DNA of 64,000 nt from positions 1 to 64,000 of the forward strand of contig SUZB01000005.1 in assembly GCA_015060115.1 (NCBI GenBank). Reading direction: 5' to 3'. The stretch comes from Rikenellaceae bacterium. GTDB lineage: Bacteria; Bacteroidota; Bacteroidia; Bacteroidales; Rikenellaceae. Below are positions 23,542-31,790 of the stretch, piece by piece. Under the pieces are notes generated by a model, which did not search any database, was not told where the DNA came from, and saw only the letters and a program-made list of their open reading frames with translations. The position numbers and the translations under genes are program-made. How positions within the stretch are numbered: the first letter of the stretch is position 1; each line of letters starts with the position of its first letter.

Positions 23542-25971
23542 ATGAAGATAAAAAACACCTCCAAGCGCTTTGTGCACTACCTTATATATATAATAGTGCT
23601 ACTATCTCCTGTAGTGGCGAGAGCTACTGAGCCTCCCTCGGAAGCGCAAACTTCGGTATTTATCGAGGGCGTAGTTAAGGATAGCGAGGGTAAGCCAATA
23701 CCCTATACCACGATATTTGTTGAGGGTACGACACGCGGTACAACGACCGATAATGATGGTCGCTATCGTCTGAAGGTCTTGGAGGGCGATATTATGCTTG
23801 TGGCGCAGATGCTCGGCTACGAGGAGGAGCGCACTATGCTACCCGCAACGGCTGGTGAGCGCCATATTGTGGACTTTGCGCTGTCGCAATCATCGACAAA
23901 CATAGACGAAGTTGTGGTCTCGGCATCGGGTGTAGGGCGACTACGACGCTCGGCGTTCAATGCCGTAGCGGTAGATACGCGCTCGCTGATGAATACCTCG
24001 AAGAACCTCTCGGATGCGCTGTCGCGTGCTCCCGGACTAAAGGTGCGCGAGTCGGGCGGTGTAGGCTCCGACCTATCACTATCGGTCGATGGCTTTTCAG
24101 GCAAGCATGTCAAGATTTTTATCGATGGTGTGCCGCAGGAGGGTGTCGGTGCGGCATTTTCGCTCAATAATATCCCTGCGGGCTATGCCGACCGCATTGA
24201 GGTATATCGCGGTGTTGTCCCCGTTGGCTTTGGTGCCGATGCTTTGGGCGGTGTGGTAAACATCGTTACCAATAAGTCGCGCCGCACTTGGTTTACGGAT
24301 GTAGCCTACTCATTTGGCTCATTCAACACTCACCGCTCCTCGGTAAATGCGGGGCAGACGCTTGACAACGGCTTTATGTGGGAGGTATACGCCTTTCAGA
24401 ACTACTCCGACAACAACTATCGTGTAGATGCCCCTGTTGAGGACTTCGTTACAGGGCGCATAGACCGCTCGAAACTTGAAAGTGTGGAGCGTTTCAACGA
24501 CACCTACCACAACGAGAGTGCCGTTGCAAAGGTTGGCGTTGTGGGTAAGAGGTGGGCCGACCGCCTTGTCCTCTCGATGAACTACTCGCAGTTCGACAAA
24601 GAGATACAGACGGGTGTGCGTCAGGAGATTGTCTATGGAGACAAGCGTCGTCGTGGCCACTCGTTGATGCCCTCGTTGGAGTATGTCAAGCACAACCTAT
24701 TTGTCGAGGGTCTCGACCTCACGGTAACGGCCAACTACAACCGTAATGTAACGACAAACATCGATACAGCGCAGTATAAATATAACTGGCGCGGTGAGAC
24801 AAAGCGCCTAAACTCACCCGGCGAGCAGTCGTACCAGCATACACGCTCCGACAATGACAACTGGAACGCTACGGCAACACTCAACTATCGACTTGGTAAG
24901 GCGCACACCTTCACGCTCAACCATGTGTTCAATGCCTTCCATCGCGCAAACACCTCGCTCCTTGCTAAGGAGGCCGAGCGTGATGCTATCGACAAGCAGA
25001 CGATGAAGAACATTACGGGTCTACAGTATCGTCTTGCCCCCTCGGAGCGTTGGAACGCCTCTCTCTTCGCCAAGTATTACGCTATGGATGTTGCAGGCCC
25101 CATAGCCACAGATAGCAATGCTACGGAGTTTGTGCGCACCACACGCCACGAGGATGCCTTGGGCTATGGTGCTGCTGGAACGCTCTTTATTCTTCCGGTG
25201 CTTCAGGCAAAACTATCCTACGAGCGTGCCTACCGCCTACCCACCATCGAGGAGATGTTTGGTAACGAGGACCTCGAAATGGGCGACATAGGCATACGCC
25301 CCGAAAAGAGCGATAACTTAAACTTCAACCTCAGTTACTCAGGTCGCTATGGTGATAGTGGCAAGCACGGTTTATACCTCGAAGCGGGTGTCGTGTGGCG
25401 CAATACTGATGATTACATACAGCGCAATATCGTGGACCTGAGTGGCGGTAAGTCGGCAGCAAGCTACATAAACTATGGCAAGGTGCTCACCTTGGGTACG
25501 AACTTTACGGCACGATACACCTTCTCGAAGTGGCTGTCGGTGGGTGGTAACTTCACCTATATGGATGTGCGCGACAATATGCCCATAGCCATTGGCACTT
25601 CATCGATGCCCAACCTCGGATACAAGAGCCGTATGCCCAATATACCATACCTCTTTGCCGACTTCGACATTATGTTCACTTGGCACGACTGCATCTGGCG
25701 CGGTAACACCCTCACACTTAGCTACGACAACCAGTATCTGTACCGCTTCTACTACTACTCGTCGCGCGTAGGCTCGAACAAAGATGACTATATGGTCCCC
25801 AGTCAGTTCTCGCACAACCTAACGCTAAGCTACTCGATAAAGGGTGGACGATATAACCTCTCGGTGGAGTGTCGCAACCTCACCAACGAGAAGCTATACG
25901 ATAACTTCAGCCTGCAAAAGGCGGGGCGAGCCTTCTATGGTCGCCTGCGTATAGCCTTCGGTGGCCGATAA
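23542..25971 (+). CDS. TonB-dependent siderophore receptor (XusA-like)
   Basis: 809 residues from 23542. Signal peptide (KRFVHYLIYIIVLLSPVVARA), a carboxypeptidase-regulatory-like domain (GVVKDSEGKPIPYTTIFVEG), a plug domain (LSDALSRAPGLKVRESGG ... GVVPVGFGADALGGVVNIVTN) and a 22-strand barrel ending in LRIAFGG. First gene of three: receptor, DUF4374 lipoprotein and PepSY membrane protein. That order is the Bacteroides xusABC locus, which takes up ferric enterobactin-like xenosiderophores; substrate here is inferred from context only. The length and the final aromatic residue region are normal for the family. Confidence 0.85.
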   Translation: MKIKNTSKRFVHYLIYIIVLLSPVVARATEPPSEAQTSVFIEGVVKDSEGKPIPYTTIFVEGTTRGTTTDNDGRYRLKVLEGDIMLVAQMLGYEEERTMLPATAGERHIVDFALSQSSTNIDEVVVSASGVGRLRRSAFNAVAVDTRSLMNTSKNLSDALSRAPGLKVRESGGVGSDLSLSVDGFSGKHVKIFIDGVPQEGVGAAFSLNNIPAGYADRIEVYRGVVPVGFGADALGGVVNIVTNKSRRTWFTDVAYSFGSFNTHRSSVNAGQTLDNGFMWEVYAFQNYSDNNYRVDAPVEDFVTGRIDRSKLESVERFNDTYHNESAVAKVGVVGKRWADRLVLSMNYSQFDKEIQTGVRQEIVYGDKRRRGHSLMPSLEYVKHNLFVEGLDLTVTANYNRNVTTNIDTAQYKYNWRGETKRLNSPGEQSYQHTRSDNDNWNATATLNYRLGKAHTFTLNHVFNAFHRANTSLLAKEAERDAIDKQTMKNITGLQYRLAPSERWNASLFAKYYAMDVAGPIATDSNATEFVRTTRHEDALGYGAAGTLFILPVLQAKLSYERAYRLPTIEEMFGNEDLEMGDIGIRPEKSDNLNFNLSYSGRYGDSGKHGLYLEAGVVWRNTDDYIQRNIVDLSGGKSAASYINYGKVLTLGTNFTARYTFSKWLSVGGNFTYMDVRDNMPIAIGTSSMPNLGYKSRMPNIPYLFADFDIMFTWHDCIWRGNTLTLSYDNQYLYRFYYYSSRVGSNKDDYMVPSQFSHNLTLSYSIKGGRYNLSVECRNLTNEKLYDNFSLQKAGRAFYGRLRIAFGGR

Positions 25972-26005
25972 CCAACAATATTAGTATTAACAAAATAAAA
26001 ACAAG

Positions 26006-27400
26006 ATGAAAAAGAGACTTTTTTTTAATTCGTTGCTCGCCCTAATTGCTGTTGCGGGTATGGCAGCTTGTCAAAATGAGAGAGATACAGCAACTCCTAT
26101 GCCCGATAGTGAGCGACCCTATGTTATCGCATCGCAGGGCACATTCTCGAATACTACGACACACGCTCTGCTTACTGCCGAGTCGTTGGATGGGGGTAGT
26201 GTCGGTATGGAGAACGGATTGGTGAATGATGGCGCTTCGTACTGGGTCTTCTGGAAGGATAAGTATCTCTATGGCCTAACCTATAATCAGGGTAATGCGG
26301 GCACTACACGCTCATACATTATGAACAGCGACTTTACGCTCTCGGCACGCCCTGCTGAGTATGCCGTACGCCGCTTTACCACTGTTGGTGTCTACGATGA
26401 CTATATTATGACGACATCTACGGGTGATGGCCCTCAGGAGTGGGCAGATGAGAATGGTTATTTGCCCAAGTCGATACTCGTTTCGCTCCTCGATGTTGAG
26501 GCTGAGACCTACGCCACGAATGATACGCTTGAGGAGCGTTACCTTGCAGAGAATTTCCTTGGCAATGGTGAGTTTGTGACACTCGCAGGTATCGAGGAGG
26601 TCGATGGAAAGATATTCTCCGTAGCTGTGCCTATGGGTCTTAGCCAGTATGGTGTTAAGGCCGATGGTGGCAAGTGGGTAAAGGAGGGCAACGAGGACCT
26701 TGTGAAGAGCGAGGCCGGAGGCTCAGGCTCAGGCTCATACAAGGAGGGCGAGCTACAATGGACACAGTACCCCGATGAGTGTTGGGTGGCCATCTTTGAC
26801 GATGAGAGCCTTAGCTCTAAGCGCCTTATTCGCACCGATAAGATAAGTTATGCTTGTGGTCGCAACAAGTCGCAATACTATCAGATGATTTGGGAGGCCG
26901 AAGATGGCAATATATATATCTTTTCGCCCTCTTACGCTAAGACAATGAGCGATGAGCGCCAGAGAACAACCCTCCCTGCGGGTGTTGTGCGTATCGCAAA
27001 GGGCACGGAAGAGTTTGATGCCTCGTACTATGTAAACATCGAGGAGCTATCCGATGGTCGCGGTTTCTTGCGCACTTGGCCTATTGGGGGTACAAAGTTC
27101 CTGATGCTTATGTACGACAGCGCCCTTACCCCCTCAAAGACGATGAAGGCTAACCAGCTTGCTATCTTCGATGCCGAGGCAGCTACTCTCAAGGAGGTTA
27201 CGGGTCTCCCTGCAGCAGATATTATCTCAGGCTTCGGTAACACTCCCTACGCCGAGGGTGGCAAGGCCTACATCGCTGTAACAACAACAGAGGGTTATCC
27301 TGCGGTATATGCTATCGACAGCGATACGGCAGTGGCAACGAAAGGCCTAACAGTTGAAGCTACGCAGATAAGCGCTATCGGTCGTATGATGCCATTATAA
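26006..27400 (+). CDS. DUF4374 surface lipoprotein (XusB-like)
   Basis: 464 residues. Lipoprotein signal with lipobox MAAC (Cys 22), then a beta-propeller-type DUF4374 fold: repeated segments such as [34 protein letters not shown] and [20 protein letters not shown]. In B. thetaiotaomicron XusB is the extracellular siderophore-binding lipoprotein that works with the TonB receptor. The neighbourhood here is the same. Shorter than some homologues but without visible gaps. Confidence 0.83.
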   Translation: MKKRLFFNSLLALIAVAGMAACQNERDTATPMPDSERPYVIASQGTFSNTTTHALLTAESLDGGSVGMENGLVNDGASYWVFWKDKYLYGLTYNQGNAGTTRSYIMNSDFTLSARPAEYAVRRFTTVGVYDDYIMTTSTGDGPQEWADENGYLPKSILVSLLDVEAETYATNDTLEERYLAENFLGNGEFVTLAGIEEVDGKIFSVAVPMGLSQYGVKADGGKWVKEGNEDLVKSEAGGSGSGSYKEGELQWTQYPDECWVAIFDDESLSSKRLIRTDKISYACGRNKSQYYQMIWEAEDGNIYIFSPSYAKTMSDERQRTTLPAGVVRIAKGTEEFDASYYVNIEELSDGRGFLRTWPIGGTKFLMLMYDSALTPSKTMKANQLAIFDAEAATLKEVTGLPAADIISGFGNTPYAEGGKAYIAVTTTEGYPAVYAIDSDTAVATKGLTVEATQISAIGRMMPL

Positions 27401-27407
27401 TCGAGCA

Positions 27408-28523
27408 ATGAGAACCTTTCTAAAACAGATACACATCTGGCTCTCCATGCCCTTTGGGCTTGTTATCTCGGTGATATGCTTTAGCGGAGCGATGCTTATC
27501 TTCGAGCCGGAGATTACCGCCAAGGTGCAGAGCAACTACCAGCGCGTTGAGCGTGTAGGTGTTGCTCCGCTACCTCTCGATGAGCTTCTACGCAGTGTAG
27601 AGCCTACGCTAAAGGAGGGGCAACACATAACGGGTGTTACCATCTTCGACGATAAGGAGCTATGCTACAAGGTGTCGCTTTCGGAGCCTAAGCACGCAGC
27701 GACATATATCGACCAATATAGTGGCGAGGTGAAGGGTCAGCCAGAGAGGTTGTCTTTCTTTCGCACGATGTTCCGCCTGCATCGCTGGTTGATGGACGAC
27801 CGCCCTGAGGATAACAACGCCATATTCTGGGGTAAGATGATAGTTGGAGTCAGCACCTTGATGTTTCTACTCATCGTCATTAGCGGCATCTTTATATGGA
27901 TACCCAAGAGCATCAAGGCGCTCAAAAACCGCACTCAGATAGCTTTGCGTAAGGGGTTGCACCGCTTCTTCTATGACCTGCATGTTGCCGGAGGTATCTA
28001 CGCCACGCTACTACTCTTGGCTATGGCGCTAACGGGACTTACTTGGTCCTTTGAGTGGTATCGTAACGACTTTTACCGCCTCTTCGGTGTCGAGGTGGAG
28101 GCTAAGAACAATGCCCCTCAAAAGGGCGAGAAAGAGGGTAGACGCGTGCGAGAGGATAACGCTTACATATCGTGGGAGCGTGCCTATCGCAACACGCTGG
28201 ATATTGTTGGCAGTGCGGAGAAGATGACTATCGCCAAAGGCTCGGTAAGCGTGCCTTGCGAGGGCTGGGGTAATCAGCGTGCGGCGGACAAATACTCCTT
28301 CGATGAGGCATCGGGCGAAGTCATCGCCAAGGAGCTTTATGCTGATTCGGAGCGTTCGCGTAAGGTGCGAGGCTGGATATACTCCGTTCATGTGGGCAAC
28401 TGGGGTGGTATGCTGACACGCATCCTCTGGTTCTTGGCTGCAATGCTTGGCGCTACGCTGCCTCTTACGGGCTATTATCTATGGATTAAGCGCAAGTTTA
28501 TACGAAAAAGAGCGAGGCTTTAG
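27408..28523 (+). CDS. PepSY-associated membrane protein (XusC-like)
   Basis: 371 residues. Four transmembrane helices: IHIWLSMPFGLVISVICFSG near the start, IVGVSTLMFLLIVISGIFIW, LHVAGGIYATLLLLAMALTG and LTRILWFLAAMLGATLPLTG. PepSY-like segments lie in the periplasmic loops. Proteins of this type are proposed inner-membrane ferric reductases that free iron from siderophores; the conserved histidines in the helices (LHRWLM, GLHRFFYDLHVAGG) would suit haem. It starts eight bases after the DUF4374 gene. Confidence 0.85.
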   Translation: MRTFLKQIHIWLSMPFGLVISVICFSGAMLIFEPEITAKVQSNYQRVERVGVAPLPLDELLRSVEPTLKEGQHITGVTIFDDKELCYKVSLSEPKHAATYIDQYSGEVKGQPERLSFFRTMFRLHRWLMDDRPEDNNAIFWGKMIVGVSTLMFLLIVISGIFIWIPKSIKALKNRTQIALRKGLHRFFYDLHVAGGIYATLLLLAMALTGLTWSFEWYRNDFYRLFGVEVEAKNNAPQKGEKEGRRVREDNAYISWERAYRNTLDIVGSAEKMTIAKGSVSVPCEGWGNQRAADKYSFDEASGEVIAKELYADSERSRKVRGWIYSVHVGNWGGMLTRILWFLAAMLGATLPLTGYYLWIKRKFIRKRARL

Positions 28524-28573
28524 CACGCTCGGCGGATAATCTTTTGCTTGGGTTGCTCAATGCCCCGAAAAAA

Positions 28574-28612
28574 GTAACGGACACCCCGCGAAGGAGGTGT
28601 CCGTTGCTTTTT
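28574..28612 (+). terminator. Terminator of the xus-like operon
   Basis: A 12-bp stem (GTAACGGACACC / GGTGTCCGTTGC) followed by TTTTTATTG. It also lies before the stop of the next, convergent gene and may act on both. Confidence 0.8.
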
Positions 28613-28627
28613 ATTGTTTCGGGATTA

Positions 28628-31609
28628 CTACTTAGCGTAAGTAATCTTGTCTATACGATATGAACCATTTGTGCCTGTCGCAGGCATATCGTATTCAAGT
28701 TTGTAGAATAGCTCTGTTGCGGGAGCTGTGATGCTGTATACAACCTCGCCAACTGCCAAAGTAGCTGTTACCTCCTCAACAACATTTGCAAACTCCTCGT
28801 CAGTAGCAACGATAAGCTTAGCCGAATTCATCTCGGTATCTACCTGTGTGAAGTTTACCTTAACAGCCGAAACAGCGTAGGGCATAGCTACCTTATTGAC
28901 TACGGTAGCTACCGAATCGTTAGACTTGCGACCCATTCTGATAGCTGTCCAGCTGTTGCTCTCCTGACCATTGTTGAAGTTTGAGAACTCAAAAGGATAG
29001 CTCTCATCCAAGGTGATGGTAAAGCTTGCGATGTATGAGTTGGTGTATGCAGATGGGTTGCCAGGGAAGGTGATAGACATCTCGGCAATATCATCAGGGT
29101 TAATCCACTTCTCCATATAGAACTTAGCATCAACCATTGAGAAGTAGATGTTGTATGCGCCATCCTCGCCTACGAACTTCATATTGTTACCATTGTTGTA
29201 TGTGGTGTAGGTCTCGCCAACATTTACATCGCAAGCTGAGCCATAGCTCAAATCCCAACTGCCATCGGCACGGAACTTAAACTCATCGCCGTTAGCCAAC
29301 GAAACATTCTTTACATAAGCCCAGTCGCCCTCGATAGTCATCGCTACATCGGTGCCCCAACCTGAACCTGCGAATGAGCCGATAAGACCCCAAGTGTGGT
29401 CGGTAAGACCCTCGATTACAACAACGGGATCGCCACCATCGGTAGCATCAGCATACTCCTTACCGGGAGTTACGAGTGCCACACGCTCGTTAGCAAGGTC
29501 GAAGTAAATATCATAAGTACCATATGCCATAGGTGTGATATTCTGGCTGCCACCGCCATTGGCCAAAGCGTAGTACTTGTCGGCATAGATCTTGCCACCT
29601 ACCGAAAGGCCATAGTTCTTGGCATCGTTCCACTCGTTATTAGCGCGAATCTTGAAACCACCCGAAGCAATCTCAACATTGTAAGCTACGAAGAGGTTGT
29701 TGCCCTTCCAAGTGTTGTACATAACAACATCGGGAGCTGCCCAGCCATTCAAGTCGCCAACTACGCCCCACTCCGAAGCTGTCTCAACGAAGGGTACAAG
29801 CTCTACAAAGATAGCGTTCTTGCCCTGAGGTGAGCCGTTGTATGATGTGCGAATAGTCTGTACAGTGATAGTGTCACCAAGTTTTGCGCCAGACTCTGCC
29901 CAGTACTGCTGTGCACCTTCGGGGCTGCAAAGGCCATAGATAAGAACCTCACCAGTCGAATCTTTAAGATAGAAGTTGCCGTAAAGAGTATCGTTTGAGT
30001 TGTTCTCACGATACATGCGGGTAATAACACCTGTAAGCTCATACATTGTAGAGTCGTCCTCAGCAGCTGCCAAGAACTCAGCAACGGTAACGACCTTAGG
30101 ACCAACAACCTCAGCCTCGGTAATTACAGTTACCGATGCAGCCTCCGAAGCACCATAGATATTCTCATCGGCAGGAATTGCTACAACCGAGAATGTGTAC
30201 TCAGTCTCGTACTCACCAGTGTAGGTGTAGCTAAGCTCCTCGGTGATTACGGGCATCTCGGTGCCTACTGATATGCTGTAAGCGGCAGCATTCTCTACGG
30301 CCTCCCACGCAAGAGTAACAACATTACCCTCTACCTCGGCATTAACAACGGGAGTAGCAAGCTGAACCATGCCCTCCTGAGCGATAGAATACTTAACGCA
30401 CAAAGCGGGGTTGTTCTTAGCCTCAAGCAATATGGTAGCCTCACGCTTTACGCCCTCGTTAGCCTCGATATTGAGTGTCAGGCTCTTCTTCTCAACTACG
30501 GTACGGGTGGTCTCTGCAACGCTAATCCAAGTAGCCTCCTCGGGGATAACAACATTAACCTCCTCGTTTGAGATAAATGCCAACTCAACCTCGCCACCAG
30601 CTGCGGGAGCATCAATAGTGGTGTTTGCCTCAAATGAGACAGCCTCGGCTGTGATGGTGATGCTACGCATAATAACGCGGGTCTCGTCGCCAACAAATAC
30701 AAGAACCTTGCTCTCGCCCTCGTTCTCGCCTACGGTGATGTTGATAACACCAGTGTTACCCTCACCCTTGACAACCTCGACATCTGCAACATTCTTAGCT
30801 GCGATAGCCTCAACCTCAACTCTCTCGGCAACGGTATCTACGGTGTAGTTAACCTCGAAGATGCCACCAGCGTTCAACGCCGAGAACTCGATATCAAGGG
30901 GAGTAACCTTGGCAATAGTGATAACCTGGTCATCAGAGAGCTTGAAGTATACGCACTTCTCATCCTCGGTAACCTCGATGGGGTTGGCAACTACAACATC
31001 GCCCTCGGCAACAACGCCAAGCTCAACCCAAGTTGCGCCCTCGTCGTAAGATACAAACCACTTGTTGTCCTCAATCTTGAGCTGTGGAGTTACGCCATCG
31101 TTACCATTAGCGCCATCTGCACCGTTGGCACCATCGTTGCCATCAGCACCGTTTGCACCATCGCTACCTACGGCCTTAATCTTGTTGCCGTTGGCATCTG
31201 TCAACCACTCACCGTTCACGGTCCAGTAGTAGACGCCATCCTCCTCAGCAACGCCGATTACGGGTGTCTGACCATCAGCACCATCAGTACCGTCAGCACC
31301 GTCAGCACCATCGTTGCCGTTAGCACCATCCTTACCATTCTTGATGGTGATAGAGTCGCCCTTAGCGAAGTTGATGGTATAACCATCCTCGTTCTCAACA
31401 ACATCAACGATGTAGTCGTGCTTCTCCAACGCCTCGACGATGCCCTGCAACGCCTCGATATTGGTGTTCATGTTTGTGCACAACTCCTCAAGGGTCTTGA
31501 TGCGCTCCTCGTGGTCGTTGAGCTTGTCCCAGATGGGTGTATCGTCATATGAGCAAGACGATACCACCAATGCAACCACAAAGGCTGCAAAAGCAAAAAG
31601 TTTTCTCAT
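28628..31609 (-). CDS. Large surface lipoprotein with collagen-like, BACON and SusE/F-like domains
   Basis: 993 residues. Lipobox VSSC (Cys 19), a short coiled coil (residues 30-65), then a DUF4988-like part with collagen-type triplets (GADGADGTDGADG and a second run near residue 150), followed by BACON-like beta domains (about 320-415), a fibronectin-like domain, an OB-like segment, and two SusE/SusF-like starch-binding folds (WGVVGDLNGW and WGLIGSFAGSGW). A C-terminal domain of unknown type ends the chain. This composition points to a cell-surface glycan-binding lipoprotein, but there are no susC/susD genes or glycosidases beside it. Monocistronic. Confidence 0.75.
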   Translation of the reverse strand: MRKLFAFAAFVVALVVSSCSYDDTPIWDKLNDHEERIKTLEELCTNMNTNIEALQGIVEALEKHDYIVDVVENEDGYTINFAKGDSITIKNGKDGANGNDGADGADGTDGADGQTPVIGVAEEDGVYYWTVNGEWLTDANGNKIKAVGSDGANGADGNDGANGADGANGNDGVTPQLKIEDNKWFVSYDEGATWVELGVVAEGDVVVANPIEVTEDEKCVYFKLSDDQVITIAKVTPLDIEFSALNAGGIFEVNYTVDTVAERVEVEAIAAKNVADVEVVKGEGNTGVINITVGENEGESKVLVFVGDETRVIMRSITITAEAVSFEANTTIDAPAAGGEVELAFISNEEVNVVIPEEATWISVAETTRTVVEKKSLTLNIEANEGVKREATILLEAKNNPALCVKYSIAQEGMVQLATPVVNAEVEGNVVTLAWEAVENAAAYSISVGTEMPVITEELSYTYTGEYETEYTFSVVAIPADENIYGASEAASVTVITEAEVVGPKVVTVAEFLAAAEDDSTMYELTGVITRMYRENNSNDTLYGNFYLKDSTGEVLIYGLCSPEGAQQYWAESGAKLGDTITVQTIRTSYNGSPQGKNAIFVELVPFVETASEWGVVGDLNGWAAPDVVMYNTWKGNNLFVAYNVEIASGGFKIRANNEWNDAKNYGLSVGGKIYADKYYALANGGGSQNITPMAYGTYDIYFDLANERVALVTPGKEYADATDGGDPVVVIEGLTDHTWGLIGSFAGSGWGTDVAMTIEGDWAYVKNVSLANGDEFKFRADGSWDLSYGSACDVNVGETYTTYNNGNNMKFVGEDGAYNIYFSMVDAKFYMEKWINPDDIAEMSITFPGNPSAYTNSYIASFTITLDESYPFEFSNFNNGQESNSWTAIRMGRKSNDSVATVVNKVAMPYAVSAVKVNFTQVDTEMNSAKLIVATDEEFANVVEEVTATLAVGEVVYSITAPATELFYKLEYDMPATGTNGSYRIDKITYAK

Positions 31610-31661
31610 AGTGTTAATTATTAAAGGTGTTGTTTGTTATCTTCGTTGCGTTCAAATCACG

Positions 31662-31669
31662 CAAAATTA
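31662..31669 (-). promoter_or_regulatory. -7 element of the surface lipoprotein gene
   Basis: TAATTTTG on the minus strand about 52 bases before the start codon; a weaker match to the consensus. Confidence 0.35.
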
Positions 31670-31732
31670 AGCATTATTTCTGAATTGGTCAAGATTTTGC
31701 AAGCACTTTACAGCTATTTGAGCGGAAATAAA

Positions 31733-31759
31733 AAACGGACATCTGGTGTGATGTCCGTT
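31733..31759 (-). terminator. Terminator of the M16 peptidase gene
   Basis: On the minus strand AACGGACATC / GATGTCCGTT (10 bp, loop of seven) followed by TTTTATTT, 31 bases after the stop codon. Confidence 0.8.
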
Positions 31760-31790
31760 GAAATTGGTTGGTAGAATATCGCTACAACCA

